Part shown: piece by piece, positions 7,741 to 17,170 of the stretch
Numbering within the stretch: the stretch's first letter is position 1
Layout of the letters: every line of letters begins with the position of its first letter
NCBI RefSeq assembly: GCF_021412625.1
Contig: NZ_JAKCFI010000001.1
Location: forward strand, 868,001 to 932,000
Reading direction: 5' to 3'
DNA: 64,000 bases
Origin: Myxococcus stipitatus
Lineage (GTDB): Bacteria > Myxococcota > Myxococcia > Myxococcales > Myxococcaceae
The notes under the pieces: model-generated
What the model was told of the DNA's origin: nothing
The model's input: only the letters and a program-made list of their open reading frames with translations
The model's database searches: none
Translations under genes and position numbers: made by a program

Positions 7741-8298
7741 ATGTCCATTCGTCGGTTTTTTCGCACGTGGATGCTGGTGACCCTCCTGGGGGGCATGCCG
7801 GCGGCCGCTACCACGCAACTCCGGGTCGAGCTCGCGCAGCTCTCCAAGGACGCGGACGCGGTCGTGCACGGCGTCGTCCGCCGGGCCGAGAGCCGCTGGA
7901 GCGGTGATGGTCGACGCATCGTCACGGACGTCGAGATCGAGGTGTCCGAGTCACTCAAGGGGACGTGGGGGAGCACGGTGCTCGTCACGCATCCGGGGGG
8001 CCAGGTGGGGGAGCTCGGGCAGGTGGTGCACGGGCTCGGTTCGTTCCGTCCGGGCGAGGAGGTCGTCATCTTCCTGCGCAAGCGGGGGGACTCCTTCCGG
8101 CTCGCGGGAGGGGCGCAGGGCAAATACCAGGTGCAACGCACCGGGGACGGCGCCACCGTCCTCGCGGTCCCCTCGGCCACCGAGGCGCTGTTGATCGACC
8201 CCGTCACGCGCAAGCCGACCGCCGTCCGGGAGAAGACGCGGACCCTGGCGGAGTTGAAGGCCGCCATCCGCGCCGCGCTCGTGGAGCCCGCGCCGTGA
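7741..8298 (+). CDS. Secreted protein of unknown function upstream of two metalloproteases
   Basis: A 185-aa product starting at the ATG at 7741, preceded by GAGGGAGAGAGAACACGT. Residues 1-22 form a signal peptide (RRFF, then MLVTLLGGMPAAATT). The mature part begins LRVELAQLSKDADAVVHGVV and is beta-rich, with a VTDVEIEVSESLKG segment and PGEEVVIFLRKRG. This resembles secreted proteins often seen beside matrixin-like proteases in myxobacteria, but I cannot assign a domain. Its TGA overlaps the next ATG by one base (TGATG), so the three genes are probably translated from one mRNA. The longer frame from 7609 is rejected because the signal peptide fixes the start. Confidence 0.75.
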   Translation: MSIRRFFRTWMLVTLLGGMPAAATTQLRVELAQLSKDADAVVHGVVRRAESRWSGDGRRIVTDVEIEVSESLKGTWGSTVLVTHPGGQVGELGQVVHGLGSFRPGEEVVIFLRKRGDSFRLAGGAQGKYQVQRTGDGATVLAVPSATEALLIDPVTRKPTAVREKTRTLAELKAAIRAALVEPAP

Positions 8299-9182
8299 TG
8301 CCCCTGGTCCCCCTCGTCGCGTCCATGGCGCTGGGACAGTTCGACCCTTACGTGCGCAGCCACGTGGATCCGCAGGACCCGACGACGCAGTGCCTCTACT
8401 GGACGGCGGACCGCATCGTGTGGAGCCAGGAGGCCACGGGCAACCCCGGGACGGAGGGCGACGCGGAGTTCGAGGCCATCCGTCGCGCGTTCAAGAGCTG
8501 GAAGGACATCTTCGACGACTGCGGCAACCTGACGCTGGAGGAGGGGCCTCGGGTCGACGAGCGCAAGGTGGGGTACGTCCGCAACCGCGAGAACCACAAC
8601 GTGGTGCTCTACCGCACCGTCGACTGTCACTCGGTCGTCCGGAAGGATGACGCGTGTTGGAAGGACAAGGACTGCGAGAACAAGTACGACTGCTGGGACG
8701 ACGAGGATGGGATCGTCGCCGTCACCCTCACCACGTACAACCCCCGCTCGGGCATCATCGTGGACTCGGACATCTCCTTCAACGCGGCCCGCTGGCACTT
8801 CACCGCGGTGGACCCAGGGACTCCCCTCTGCGTGGAGCCCAACACCTCCAACTGCATGTCCATGGACCTGCAGAACGCGGCCACGCACGAGGTGGGGCAC
8901 TTCATCGGGCTGGACCACACCCGCGCGCCTTCGTCGGTGATGATCGCGAGCGCCTTCGTCGGAGAGACCACCAAGCGCACCATCGACGAGGGCTCGCGCG
9001 GGTTCGTCTGCTCCATCTATGCGAAGGGCGGCGAGAGCCAGGCGTGCCTGCATCCGTTCATCACGGACGACCTGGGGCCGAAGTCCGGCTGCGACGCGAC
9101 GGGGGGCGCCTCGTCGTTCCCCGTGCTCGTGGCGTGGGGGCTGGCCAGGTTCCTGCGCCAGCGCTGGCGGAGGGGCGCCTGA
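8298..9182 (+). CDS. Secreted matrixin-like zinc metalloprotease with MYXO-CTERM-like tail
   Basis: A 294-aa predicted endopeptidase. The zinc site HEVGHFIGLDH gives H197, E198, H201 and H207, followed by a Met-turn-like SVMIAS. The N-terminus (MPLVPLVASMALGQ) is a short possible signal peptide. Paired Cys run through the mature part (ACWKDKDCENKYDCWDD). The C-terminus has GC followed by a hydrophobic helix (FPVLVAWGLARFL) and an Arg cluster, the layout of MYXO-CTERM sorting tails, which are known to be processed for surface anchoring. Middle gene of three joined by TGATG overlaps and paralogous to the next gene. Confidence 0.87.
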   Translation: MPLVPLVASMALGQFDPYVRSHVDPQDPTTQCLYWTADRIVWSQEATGNPGTEGDAEFEAIRRAFKSWKDIFDDCGNLTLEEGPRVDERKVGYVRNRENHNVVLYRTVDCHSVVRKDDACWKDKDCENKYDCWDDEDGIVAVTLTTYNPRSGIIVDSDISFNAARWHFTAVDPGTPLCVEPNTSNCMSMDLQNAATHEVGHFIGLDHTRAPSSVMIASAFVGETTKRTIDEGSRGFVCSIYAKGGESQACLHPFITDDLGPKSGCDATGGASSFPVLVAWGLARFLRQRWRRGA

Positions 9183-10120
9183 TGCGCGGCCTCCTGTTCT
9201 CCGTGTGGGTGCTCGGGGCGACGCCCGTGCTCGCGCAGGACGAGATCTCCTATCAACGCACCGCGGTGCCGGGCCTGCCGCTGTGCCTGATGTGGCCGGG
9301 CCGCGACTACATCTATCACCTGGACGCCGACGGCAGCTCGCGCACGCCCGGGGACACGGAGGTCGCCGCCATCGAGGCGGCCTTCGACTCGTGGCGGGCC
9401 CTGTCCCGCGAGTGCAGCGACTACCGGTTCATCCGGGGCGAGGACTGGAGCCTCCCCGTCATGGTGGGCTACGACAAGGAGCACCGCTATGACAACTACA
9501 ACGTCATCACCTTCCGGGAGCGCTCCTGTGAAGACGTGGTCGCCGGGACGGATCCGTGCTGGCGCGAGGAGACGTGCGGCAACCAGTACGACTGCTGGGA
9601 GCACGGCGCGGGCACCATCGGCCTCACCACGTCCACCTTCAGCTACAACGATGGCCGGGTGCTCGACTCGGACATCGAGCTGAACGCCGCCGTCTCCGAG
9701 AGCTACCCGGGGTTCCTCTTCACCACGGTGGACTCGCCGCCGTGCGTGGGCACGCAGGCCACCAACTGCGTGGCCACGGACCTGCAGAACACCATGACGC
9801 ACGAGATTGGCCACGTCGTGGGGCTGGACCACGTGCTCGACCCGGGCTCCACCATGCAGCCCACGGCGCCGCAGGGCGAGACGAGCAAGCGGATCATCGA
9901 CCCCGGTTCGGCCCGGGGGTTCTGCTCCACCTATCCCCGGCACCTGCCGCCCAACCAGTGCGTCATGCTCGCCAACACGGGCATGGTGCTCCAGGCGGAC
10001 GGGCGGGGCACCGGCTGCGCCACGGCTCCCGGCCTCCTGACCGTCGCCGCGGGGCTGTCCGCCCTCTCGCTCCTGCGCGGGAGGCGCCGGGCGGGCGCAC
10101 GCCGGAACGGCGCTGCGTGA
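9182..10120 (+). CDS. Secreted matrixin-like zinc metalloprotease, paralogue of the preceding gene
   Basis: A 312-aa predicted protease with signal peptide MRGLLFSVWVLGATPVLAQ and zinc site HEIGHVVGLDH (H207, E208, H211, H217), then a Met-turn region GSTMQPT. The Cys-rich block (PCWREETCGNQYDCWE) and the (A/S)TDLQN segment before the zinc site align with the upstream paralogue. The C-terminus, GTGCATAPG followed by a hydrophobic helix and RGRRR, is a MYXO-CTERM-like tail. It starts within the stop codon of the previous gene (TGATG). Confidence 0.88.
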   Translation: MRGLLFSVWVLGATPVLAQDEISYQRTAVPGLPLCLMWPGRDYIYHLDADGSSRTPGDTEVAAIEAAFDSWRALSRECSDYRFIRGEDWSLPVMVGYDKEHRYDNYNVITFRERSCEDVVAGTDPCWREETCGNQYDCWEHGAGTIGLTTSTFSYNDGRVLDSDIELNAAVSESYPGFLFTTVDSPPCVGTQATNCVATDLQNTMTHEIGHVVGLDHVLDPGSTMQPTAPQGETSKRIIDPGSARGFCSTYPRHLPPNQCVMLANTGMVLQADGRGTGCATAPGLLTVAAGLSALSLLRGRRRAGARRNGAA

Positions 10121-10148
10121 GGGGACGGACCACGCTCCACCTTGGGGC

Positions 10149-10859
10149 GTGGCCGTCGCCTTCTTCGACCTCGACAGGACGCTGATCTCCGCCAACTCCG
10201 GCGCGCTGTGGCTCCGCCGCGAGCTGGCCTTGGGCCACATCACCCGCTTCCAGGCGCTCGGGGCCAGCCTGTGGCTCGCCCGCTATCACCTGGGCTTCGT
10301 GTCGATGCAGGCCGCGGTGGCGCGCGTCATCTCCCGGCTCGCGGGCGCTCCGGTCGCGCCCCTCCAGCGGCGCATGGAGGCGTTCTACGACGAGACGGTT
10401 CGCGCGCTGTACCGCCCGGGGGCGTGGAGGGCCCTGGCGGCGCACCGCCGCGCGGGGGACAGGCTGGTGCTGCTCACCTCGTCCACCGACTCCCTGTCGC
10501 GCCTCGTCGCGAGGGACCTGGACCTGGACGCGGTGCTGTGCAACCGCTTCGAGGTGGACGCGGAGGGGCGACACACCGGCCGGCCGCTGGGCGTCATCTG
10601 CTTCGGCGAGGGCAAGCGTACGCTCGCGCGGGAGTACGCGGACCGGGTGGGGGCCGCCCTCTCGGCCTGCGCCTTCTACACGGACTCGTACTCGGACCTG
10701 CCGCTGCTGGAGGTGGTGGGGCGGCCCGTGGTGGTGCACCCCGACCACCGTCTGCGGCGGGTGGCCCGGCGGCGAGGCTGGCCCGTGGTGCACTGGGATG
10801 AGCCCACCGGAGGGAGCGCCATGGCCGCGCCTCCGGTGGTACCGACCTCCGGGCCCTGA
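10149..10859 (+). CDS. HAD-superfamily (subfamily IB) phosphatase
   Basis: A 236-aa cytosolic hydrolase. HAD motif I is FFDLDRTL with two Asp near the N-terminus, motif II is LLTSSTDSL, the lysine is in GEGKRTL, and motif IV is YTDSYSDLPLL. The helical cap between motifs I and II fits the phosphoserine-phosphatase-like IB group. The substrate is unknown; small phosphomonoesters, or lipid phosphates as for some family members, are possible. The GTG start at 10149 leaves 28 bp after the protease operon, so it may be co-transcribed. Confidence 0.85.
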   Translation: MAVAFFDLDRTLISANSGALWLRRELALGHITRFQALGASLWLARYHLGFVSMQAAVARVISRLAGAPVAPLQRRMEAFYDETVRALYRPGAWRALAAHRRAGDRLVLLTSSTDSLSRLVARDLDLDAVLCNRFEVDAEGRHTGRPLGVICFGEGKRTLAREYADRVGAALSACAFYTDSYSDLPLLEVVGRPVVVHPDHRLRRVARRRGWPVVHWDEPTGGSAMAAPPVVPTSGP

Positions 10860-10890
10860 GCGCGATGCGCGCCCACGGCCCGGGAGGCTG

Positions 10891-12954
10891 TCAGCGGCGC
10901 GGCGCCACCAGGCGCATGGTGAAGGTGTAGTCCACGTTCACCGGGTGCCCCTGGTAGGTGATGGGCTTGTACGTGCGCGACTGGAGCGCCTCGAGGACCG
11001 CCGACTCCATGTGGCGAACGGGACGGATGATGCGGCAGTTCTCCACGCGGCCCTTCGAGGTGATGGTGCAGCGGACGATCATCACGCCCTCGGACTTCGC
11101 CGCCATCGCCTCGCGCGTGTAGACGAGGTCCTTGCCGTCGAGCATCTCCGGACGGGACATCTCGTCGCTGTAGGGCAGCACGTCGCCGCGCGCGGACGCC
11201 AGCGCGCCCGTGGGCAGCACCGGCACCGCCAGCCCTCCCGCCACGCCCTTGGCCTGCGTCGCGGCCGCCGCGCCCACCGCTCCCGCCGTCGGCGGAGGCG
11301 TGGGGGCGGAGGGCTCCGACGCGGGCGCCTGCGTGGGCGCGAGCATCACCGGCGCGGACATGCCACCCGGCGTGGCCACCGGCTCGGGCGTGTCCACCTC
11401 GTCCGCGGACGAGGCCGCGGAGACGACCTCGAGGCTGCCTCCGCCGCCGCGTCCACCGCGGCGCTTCTGCAGCTTCTGCGACAGCACCACCTCGCCGGAG
11501 CCGCCCGTGACGACGGTCTCCATCTGGTAGCCCTCCAGCGCGAACGTCAGCTCCACCATGATGGAGCCGTCCTGGCCCGCCGGCAGCTCGAGCGTGAACG
11601 GCGTGACGCCGCGCTCCTTGCCCCGGTAGAAGACGCGCGCGCCCGTCGGCTGGCTCATCAGCTTGAAGCGCACCTTCTGTCCGGCGACCGGCGCCGGGGC
11701 CTCCTGGGCGGCGGGCGGCGCGGGCGCGACGGGGGCCTGGGCCACCGCCGCCTCCGTCTTGGCCTCTGCGGGCTTGTCGGACTCGCCCCGGCCCATGAAG
11801 AGGATGGCGCCACCGGCGATGAGGCCGGCCACCACCACGCCTCCGAGCCCGCCCATCAGGAGCGTGCGCTGACGCGCGCGCTGGACGGCCTTGGGCACCT
11901 CCACGCTGATGTCCACCGCCAGCGTGTCGCCCGAATCGTTGGGCGTCGTGGCCACGCTGGAGAACAATGGCGGGGAGGGGTAGGGGCCCGTGGTGGTCGC
12001 GCCACCGGGGCGCTTGAAGATGCCGCTGTTGCCACCGGCGGCCATGCTCCCCTCGCGCAGGCCCTCCAGCAACTCGTCCATCGTCTGGTAGCGCCGCGCC
12101 GGGTCCTTCTCCAGGCACCGGCGCACCACGGCTTCGATCTCCGCCGGAATCGCGATGTCCGGGCGCAGCTGCTGGAAGGTGGGCGGCGCTTCCTTGTAAT
12201 GGGCGAAGATGAGCTCGATGTGGTCGCGCGCGATGAAGGGCGGGCGGCCCACCAGCATCTGGTAGAGGACGATGCCCAGCGAGTACACGTCGCTGCGCGC
12301 GTCCGTCGCGTTGCGCGCCTGCTCCGGCGCCATGTACTGCGGCGAGCCGAGGAACGTGCCGTTCTGGGTGATTTCGGGGGAGATCTGCCCCTCCTGGGGC
12401 GCCGCCACCGACTTCACCAGGCCGAAGTCCAGCACCTTCACCAGGTCCTGGTCCTGCTCGTTGAGGAGCATGATGTTGGCTGGCTTCAGGTCCCGGTGGA
12501 CGATGCCCAGGCTGTGCGCCTCGCGCAGCGAGCGGCAGATCTGCTGGGCGATGGCGATGGCGCGCGACCACGCCAGCGGCCCCACCTGTCCGAGCACCTG
12601 GGCGAGCGTGCGCCCATCCAGGTACTCCATGGCGATGTAGTAGATGCCGTCATCCGTCTGGCCGTAGTCGATGACGGTGACGGTGTTGGGGTGGCGCAGC
12701 TTCGAGGTCAGCGACGCCTCGCGCAGGAAGCGCTTCTGGAAGCCGGGGTCCCTGCTGCTCTGGAAGGAGGGGTTGAGGACCTTGAGCGCCACGACGCGCT
12801 CGAGGGGGGCTTGCAAGGCACGGTAGACCTTGCCCATGCCGCCGACCCCGAGCGGCTCCAGGATGCTGAATCGGCCGTTCAGGGTCCGGCCGATGAGCGG
12901 ATCCGCGCCCGCCGCGGCGGGCGTCTCGGGGTTCGGCGAGTCGCCGTTGATCAT
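10891..12954 (-). CDS. Ser/Thr protein kinase with TM, PEGA and TonB C-terminal domains
   Basis: A 687-aa membrane kinase. The kinase domain (about 29-300) has the glycine loop LGVGGMGKVYRA, K58 (VALKVL), the catalytic HRDLKPAN (D155), DFG (D176) and YMAPEQARN. A Gly/Ala-rich membrane helix follows at about 395-415. Outside the cytoplasm come a PEGA-like domain (LMSQPTGARVFYRGKERGVT) and, after a low-complexity Pro/Ala linker, a TonB-C-like domain (VMIVRCTITSKGRVENCRI). The start MINGDSPN at 12954 has GGGGG upstream; the frame above it is not kinase-like. It is divergent from the che operon. Confidence 0.88.
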   Translation of the reverse strand: MINGDSPNPETPAAAGADPLIGRTLNGRFSILEPLGVGGMGKVYRALQAPLERVVALKVLNPSFQSSRDPGFQKRFLREASLTSKLRHPNTVTVIDYGQTDDGIYYIAMEYLDGRTLAQVLGQVGPLAWSRAIAIAQQICRSLREAHSLGIVHRDLKPANIMLLNEQDQDLVKVLDFGLVKSVAAPQEGQISPEITQNGTFLGSPQYMAPEQARNATDARSDVYSLGIVLYQMLVGRPPFIARDHIELIFAHYKEAPPTFQQLRPDIAIPAEIEAVVRRCLEKDPARRYQTMDELLEGLREGSMAAGGNSGIFKRPGGATTTGPYPSPPLFSSVATTPNDSGDTLAVDISVEVPKAVQRARQRTLLMGGLGGVVVAGLIAGGAILFMGRGESDKPAEAKTEAAVAQAPVAPAPPAAQEAPAPVAGQKVRFKLMSQPTGARVFYRGKERGVTPFTLELPAGQDGSIMVELTFALEGYQMETVVTGGSGEVVLSQKLQKRRGGRGGGGSLEVVSAASSADEVDTPEPVATPGGMSAPVMLAPTQAPASEPSAPTPPPTAGAVGAAAATQAKGVAGGLAVPVLPTGALASARGDVLPYSDEMSRPEMLDGKDLVYTREAMAAKSEGVMIVRCTITSKGRVENCRIIRPVRHMESAVLEALQSRTYKPITYQGHPVNVDYTFTMRLVAPRR

Positions 12955-13129
12955 TCGTACCCCCTGACAACAAGCAACATGGATTCTCCAGGAGCGTGGC
13001 AGCCACGCATCAAACCATATCTTCACTTCCGGACGCACTCCCCGGCGGGTGTCTGATCCACGACGCCCCTCCAGGTCTCCAGCGCACATCCCCGACCACC
13101 GGGTGTGGGACGGCGCACGCCACCCCGCA

Positions 13130-13159
13130 TTGACGCTTCTTCACGCGCCGGACTAGCGT
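13130..13159 (+). promoter_or_regulatory. Candidate promoter of the che operon
   Basis: TTGACG (13130-13135), 18 bases, then TAGCGT (13154-13159), 42 bases before the cheW start. The 247-bp divergent gap to the Ser/Thr kinase gene holds no other feature I can support. Confidence 0.42.
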
Positions 13160-13201
13160 GACACTCTCCGCGCATCAGGGCCGATGCTCGCGGAGCCCCC
13201 C

Positions 13202-13765
13202 ATGGCAGACACTCCGACCCCCCCTCTCGACGCTCAGCTGCGAAGAGCTTCCGTGGAAGAGCGCCTGGGCGCGCTGGAGGCCGAACAGGCCCGGCTGCGC
13301 CAGGAGCTGGCCACGCTCTCCGGCGAGCTGCGGCTGCCGGGCCTCTACCTCACCCTGGACGCGGCCGGCACCAGCGCGCTGCTGGCCGCGGACGCGGTGC
13401 AGGAGGTGGTGCGGCTGGTGGAGCTGGAGCCCCTGCCGGGCGCGCCTCCCCACATCCTGGGGACCTTCGTCTACCGGGGCAGCCCGGCCGTGGCGGTGGA
13501 TCTTTCCGTCCTGCTCGGCGTCGTCCGCCAGCCGGAGATGGACGCACATCTGGTCATCTGCAAGGGCGCGCGCACCGTGGCCGTGCTGGTGGACCGGGTG
13601 AGGGACCTGGTGGAGGCGCCGCTCCTGGTGGATGGCACGCCGGAGGGGACGCTGCCGCTGCCGTGGGACGCGAAGGGGCTGATGGCGGGCCTGTGTCGCA
13701 CGCCCGAGGGCGTCCGGCCGCTGCTGCGCATCTCCGCCGTCTTGACGGGCGCGGAGGCGGCGTGA
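13202..13765 (+). CDS. cheW: CheW-like adaptor (first of the che operon)
   Basis: A 187-aa coupling protein linking chemoreceptors to CheA. After a short N-terminal coiled stretch (ERLGALEAEQARLRQEL), the CheW fold is recognisable by LYLTLDAAGTSALLAADAV, the PLPGAPPHILGTFVYRG segment typical of the family (P.AP..I.G....RG) and VAVLVDRVRDLVE. The ATG at 13202 (MADTPT) is preferred; a start at 13184 would only add MLAEPP. It overlaps cheR by four bases (GTGA), so the two are probably translationally coupled. Confidence 0.88.
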   Translation: MADTPTPPLDAQLRRASVEERLGALEAEQARLRQELATLSGELRLPGLYLTLDAAGTSALLAADAVQEVVRLVELEPLPGAPPHILGTFVYRGSPAVAVDLSVLLGVVRQPEMDAHLVICKGARTVAVLVDRVRDLVEAPLLVDGTPEGTLPLPWDAKGLMAGLCRTPEGVRPLLRISAVLTGAEAA

Positions 13766-15120
13766 GCGAGGCGGTCCTCGACGACACGACGCTCGCGAAG
13801 GTCGAGGAGGTGCTGCGCGAGGCGTGTGGCCTGACGCTGGCGCACAGCCTGCGCCGCTCGCTGGAGGCGGCGCTGACGCGCTCGGCCGGGGCGAAGGGCC
13901 TGGAGCCGGAGTCCTTCCTGCGGGGGCTGTTGCGCCGCGACCCGGCCGCGGTGGAGACCTTCATCGAGCACGCCGTCATCGGCGAGACGTACTTCTTCCG
14001 CCACCCGGAGCACCTGCGCTCGCTGGCGCGGCTGGCCCTGCCGCACGCCGGCCCGTACTTCCACGTGTGGAGCGCCGGCTGCGCCACCGGCGAGGAGCCC
14101 TACAGCATCGCCATGGCGCTGCTCTCCGCGGGGCTCCCCGAGGGGCGCGCCCGGGTGCTCGCCACGGACGTGTCCAACCGCGCGCTGGAGCGCGCGCGCG
14201 AGGGGCTCTACGGCGCCTGGTCCCTGCGCCGCGTGGAGCCGGACCTGGAGGCGCGCTTCCTGGAGCCCCACGGGGAGCAGGTCTCCGTCTGCGCGCCCGT
14301 GCGGCGCATGGTGGAGTTCCGCCGCCACAACCTGGCCGTGGAGCCGCCGCCCATGACGGGGCTGTCCGCCATCTTCTGCCGCAACGTGCTCATCTACTTC
14401 CAGCCGGACCTGGTGCGCGCGGTGCTGGAGCGCTTCGTCTCCGCGCTCGCGCCCGGCGGGCTGTTGTTCGTCGCGCCCGCCGAGGTGCCGCTCGCCAACG
14501 GCCTGGGGCTGGAGACGCTCGACGCCGAGGGCACCGTCGCCCTGAGGGTGCCGCCCCCGGGCTGGACGCGCCCTGTGCCCCAGGTCGCCGCGCCGCCGCC
14601 CCGGCCCCGGCCGCTCCCCGTGCCCCGGCCCACGCCCCTGGCGCTGCCCCGCGTGGCGCCGCCGGAGCCGCCCGCGCCCCCGGACGTCGCCGCGCCCACC
14701 CCGGACACGCCGGGCCCGGAGCAGCCGCCCCTGGCGCGCGCGCTGGAGGCGGCGCGGGCCGGGCGCCACGCGGAGGCGGAGGCGCTGGCGCGCGAGGCCG
14801 CGAAGGCGCTCATTCCGGAGGCCTACCTGCTGCTCGCGATGGTGGCGGAGGAGCGAGGGGACCTCAACGGCGCGGTGGAGGCGGTGCGCAAGGCGCTCTA
14901 CCTGGAGCCGAGGCTGGCGCTCGGCCACGCGACGCTGGTCGTGCTCTACGGGCGCATGGAGCGGCGCGAGGACGCGGAGCGGTCGCGGCAGAACGCGCTG
15001 CGCTCCCTGGACGGATTGGATGACGAACAGCCCCTGAGGGGCGTGGAAACGATGACGGCGGGGGGCCTGCGACAGGCCCTGGCACCGAGGACCCAGGCTG
15101 GTTGGCAGGGCGCGCGCTGA
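13762..15120 (+). CDS. cheR: CheR methyltransferase with C-terminal TPR-like region
   Basis: A 452-aa protein that would methylate receptor glutamates using S-adenosylmethionine. The N-terminal helical domain is followed by the SAM-binding core: [46 protein letters not shown] and [10 protein letters not shown], all CheR hallmarks. A Pro-rich linker (about 270-330) leads to helical repeats resembling tetratricopeptides ([35 protein letters not shown]), probably a partner-binding module. The GTG start at 13762 overlaps the cheW stop (GTGA). No cheB demethylase gene is present in the cluster. Confidence 0.92.
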   Translation: MSEAVLDDTTLAKVEEVLREACGLTLAHSLRRSLEAALTRSAGAKGLEPESFLRGLLRRDPAAVETFIEHAVIGETYFFRHPEHLRSLARLALPHAGPYFHVWSAGCATGEEPYSIAMALLSAGLPEGRARVLATDVSNRALERAREGLYGAWSLRRVEPDLEARFLEPHGEQVSVCAPVRRMVEFRRHNLAVEPPPMTGLSAIFCRNVLIYFQPDLVRAVLERFVSALAPGGLLFVAPAEVPLANGLGLETLDAEGTVALRVPPPGWTRPVPQVAAPPPRPRPLPVPRPTPLALPRVAPPEPPAPPDVAAPTPDTPGPEQPPLARALEAARAGRHAEAEALAREAAKALIPEAYLLLAMVAEERGDLNGAVEAVRKALYLEPRLALGHATLVVLYGRMERREDAERSRQNALRSLDGLDDEQPLRGVETMTAGGLRQALAPRTQAGWQGAR

Positions 15121-15151
15121 CGTTCGGGCGCGCCTCGCCGCGGGAGGTACC

Positions 15152-16756
15152 ATGGAGTCGAGAGGAACGAGGCTGACACTGCGGGAGTGGCTCGCCATGG
15201 GGCGGCTCAGCCTTCGCTTCAAGATCGTCGCCGTCACCGGGGTGACGGGCGTGCTGGTGGCGGGCGTGCTGCTCGCCGCCTTCTGGGTGCAGATGGGCAA
15301 CGCCCAGCGCGAGGACCTGGCCCGGCGCGCGCGCTCGGTGAGCCTGGAGCTGTCGAAGACGCTGACGCCCATGCTCGCGGCGAACCAGGACGCCGGCAAG
15401 CTCCAGTCGACGGCGCACGGCGTGCTGCGCCACGTGCCCGACGTGGCCTACGTGCTGGTGCGCGACGCGAAGGGGGACCTGCTGGCGGAGGTCGCCGCGG
15501 AGCGCTTCGCCGGCGCGGACCAGCCCGCCTCCGACAGCGACGACGGCGAGGACCGGCGCCTCACCGTCAACGGCGAGGCCGTGGTGGAGACGACCACGCC
15601 CCTGTTCGGGGGGCAGGGGGCCTCGGCGAAGCGCGTGGGCACGGTGCAGGTGGCGCTCAACGAGGAGGCGCTGACGAACGCGCTGGGGGCCACCACGCGC
15701 TTCTCGCTGGTGCTCGGGGTGTTCATCCTGGGGGGCTGCCTGGTGGCGTCGTGGTTCCTGTCGGGCGTGCTGGTGGTCCCCCTGGAGCGGCTGGCCCGCG
15801 CGGCGAAGGGCATCTCCGCGGGGAACCTGCGCCAGCAGTTCGACACCCAGGGGTCGGATGAGATCGCCGAGGTGTCGCGCAGCTTCGCGGCCATGTCCGA
15901 GGGCCTGTCGCACCTGCTGGAGGACTTGCGCGGCGCGGCGACGGAGATGGAGCGCGAGGCCACGGGCGTGCTGGCCACGTCGTCGCAGCAGTCCGCCATG
16001 GCGCACCAGCAGGCCTCGGCCATCAGCGAGACGAGCACCACCGTCGCGGAGATCGCCCAGACGTCGAAGCAGGCCACCCAGTACGCGGATTCGGTCATCG
16101 CGCAGACGCAGAAGTCGGAGGCGCTCAGCACGGAGGGCCAGAAGGTCGTCGCGGAGAGCGTGTCGGCGATGGACAAGCTGGGCGAGCAGGTGAAGGCCAT
16201 CGCCCTGGCGATCACGGAGCTGAGCGAGCGCACGCACCAGATCGGCGACATCATCAGCACGGTGAAGGACGTGGCCGAGCAGTCGAACTTGCTGGCGCTC
16301 AACGCCTCCATCGAGGCGGCCAAGGCGGGGGAGCACGGCCGGGGCTTCGCGGTGGTGGCCACGGAGATGCGCACGCTCGCCGAGCAGTCACGCGTGGCGG
16401 CCGACCAGGTGCGTGGCCTGCTCAACGAAGTGCAGAAGGGGACACGCGCCGCCGTGAGCGCCACGGAGGAGGGCAGCCGGCGCGCGCAGGCGGCCATGGA
16501 CCTGGCGCGCGGCGCGGGCTCCGCAATCCTCGGATTGTCCGAAGTCATTCGGGAGTCCTCGGGCGCGGCGCGGCAGATCGCCGGGAATACCCGGCAGCAG
16601 ACGATTGGCGTGGAGCAGATCGCCGCCGCCATGGGCGAGCTGACCTCGGCCATGGGAGACTCCGTGGAAGGGACGCGACGCATCGAACAGGTGGCTGGAA
16701 ACCTGACCAATCTCTCGAAGCGCTTCTCGGACCTAGTGGGTAGGTATCAGTTATGA
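15152..16756 (+). CDS. mcp: Methyl-accepting chemotaxis protein
   Basis: A 534-aa transmembrane receptor. TM1 lies at about residues 24-47. An extracytoplasmic region of about 140 residues follows (around 50-190) and looks like a small single-Cache/PAS-type sensor ([15 protein letters not shown]). TM2 is at about 190-212, then HAMP ([18 protein letters not shown]) and a long signalling coiled coil. The hairpin tip is [20 protein letters not shown] with [18 protein letters not shown]. The ribosome site is GGGAGGTACC before the ATG. Its stop overlaps cheY (ATGA). The ligand is not predictable. Confidence 0.93.
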   Translation: MESRGTRLTLREWLAMGRLSLRFKIVAVTGVTGVLVAGVLLAAFWVQMGNAQREDLARRARSVSLELSKTLTPMLAANQDAGKLQSTAHGVLRHVPDVAYVLVRDAKGDLLAEVAAERFAGADQPASDSDDGEDRRLTVNGEAVVETTTPLFGGQGASAKRVGTVQVALNEEALTNALGATTRFSLVLGVFILGGCLVASWFLSGVLVVPLERLARAAKGISAGNLRQQFDTQGSDEIAEVSRSFAAMSEGLSHLLEDLRGAATEMEREATGVLATSSQQSAMAHQQASAISETSTTVAEIAQTSKQATQYADSVIAQTQKSEALSTEGQKVVAESVSAMDKLGEQVKAIALAITELSERTHQIGDIISTVKDVAEQSNLLALNASIEAAKAGEHGRGFAVVATEMRTLAEQSRVAADQVRGLLNEVQKGTRAAVSATEEGSRRAQAAMDLARGAGSAILGLSEVIRESSGAARQIAGNTRQQTIGVEQIAAAMGELTSAMGDSVEGTRRIEQVAGNLTNLSKRFSDLVGRYQL

Positions 16757-17163
16757 ACGCGAACGTGGCGACATCACGACCGGTCATGAAGGTCCTCATC
16801 GTCGAGGACACGAAGACCATCACCAACTTGCTCCAGGTCTATCTGATGGGCTGGGGGCTGGAGTTCTTCGACGCGCCGGACGGCAAGGCCGGGCTCGGCA
16901 AGGCCCGGGAGCTCAAGCCCGACCTCATCATCTCCGACGTGCAGATGCCGGAGATGGACGGCTTCGCGCTGTGCGCCGCGGTACGGGCGGACAGGCAGCT
17001 GCACGACACCCCCTTCATGCTCCTCACGTCCCTGAAGGACGCCGCCAGCCGGGAGAAGGGCAAGCTGGTGGGCGCCAGCGCCTTCCTCAACAAGCCCGTG
17101 TCGGTGGACGACCTGCGCTCGAAGGTGCGGGACATGCTGAAGCTGCCAGCGACCAACCGGTGA
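16753..17163 (+). CDS. cheY: CheY-like single-domain response regulator
   Basis: A 136-aa receiver-only protein: acidic residues in LIVEDTKT, phospho-acceptor D62 in [12 protein letters not shown], the switch residue in MLLTSLKD, and the conserved lysine in [11 protein letters not shown]. It starts inside the mcp stop codon (ATGA). In this operon it is the obvious diffusible target of CheA, although CheA also has its own receiver. The output (motility machinery or developmental gene control) cannot be read from sequence. Confidence 0.9.
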   Translation: MNANVATSRPVMKVLIVEDTKTITNLLQVYLMGWGLEFFDAPDGKAGLGKARELKPDLIISDVQMPEMDGFALCAAVRADRQLHDTPFMLLTSLKDAASREKGKLVGASAFLNKPVSVDDLRSKVRDMLKLPATNR

Positions 17164-17170
17164 CGCGCGT

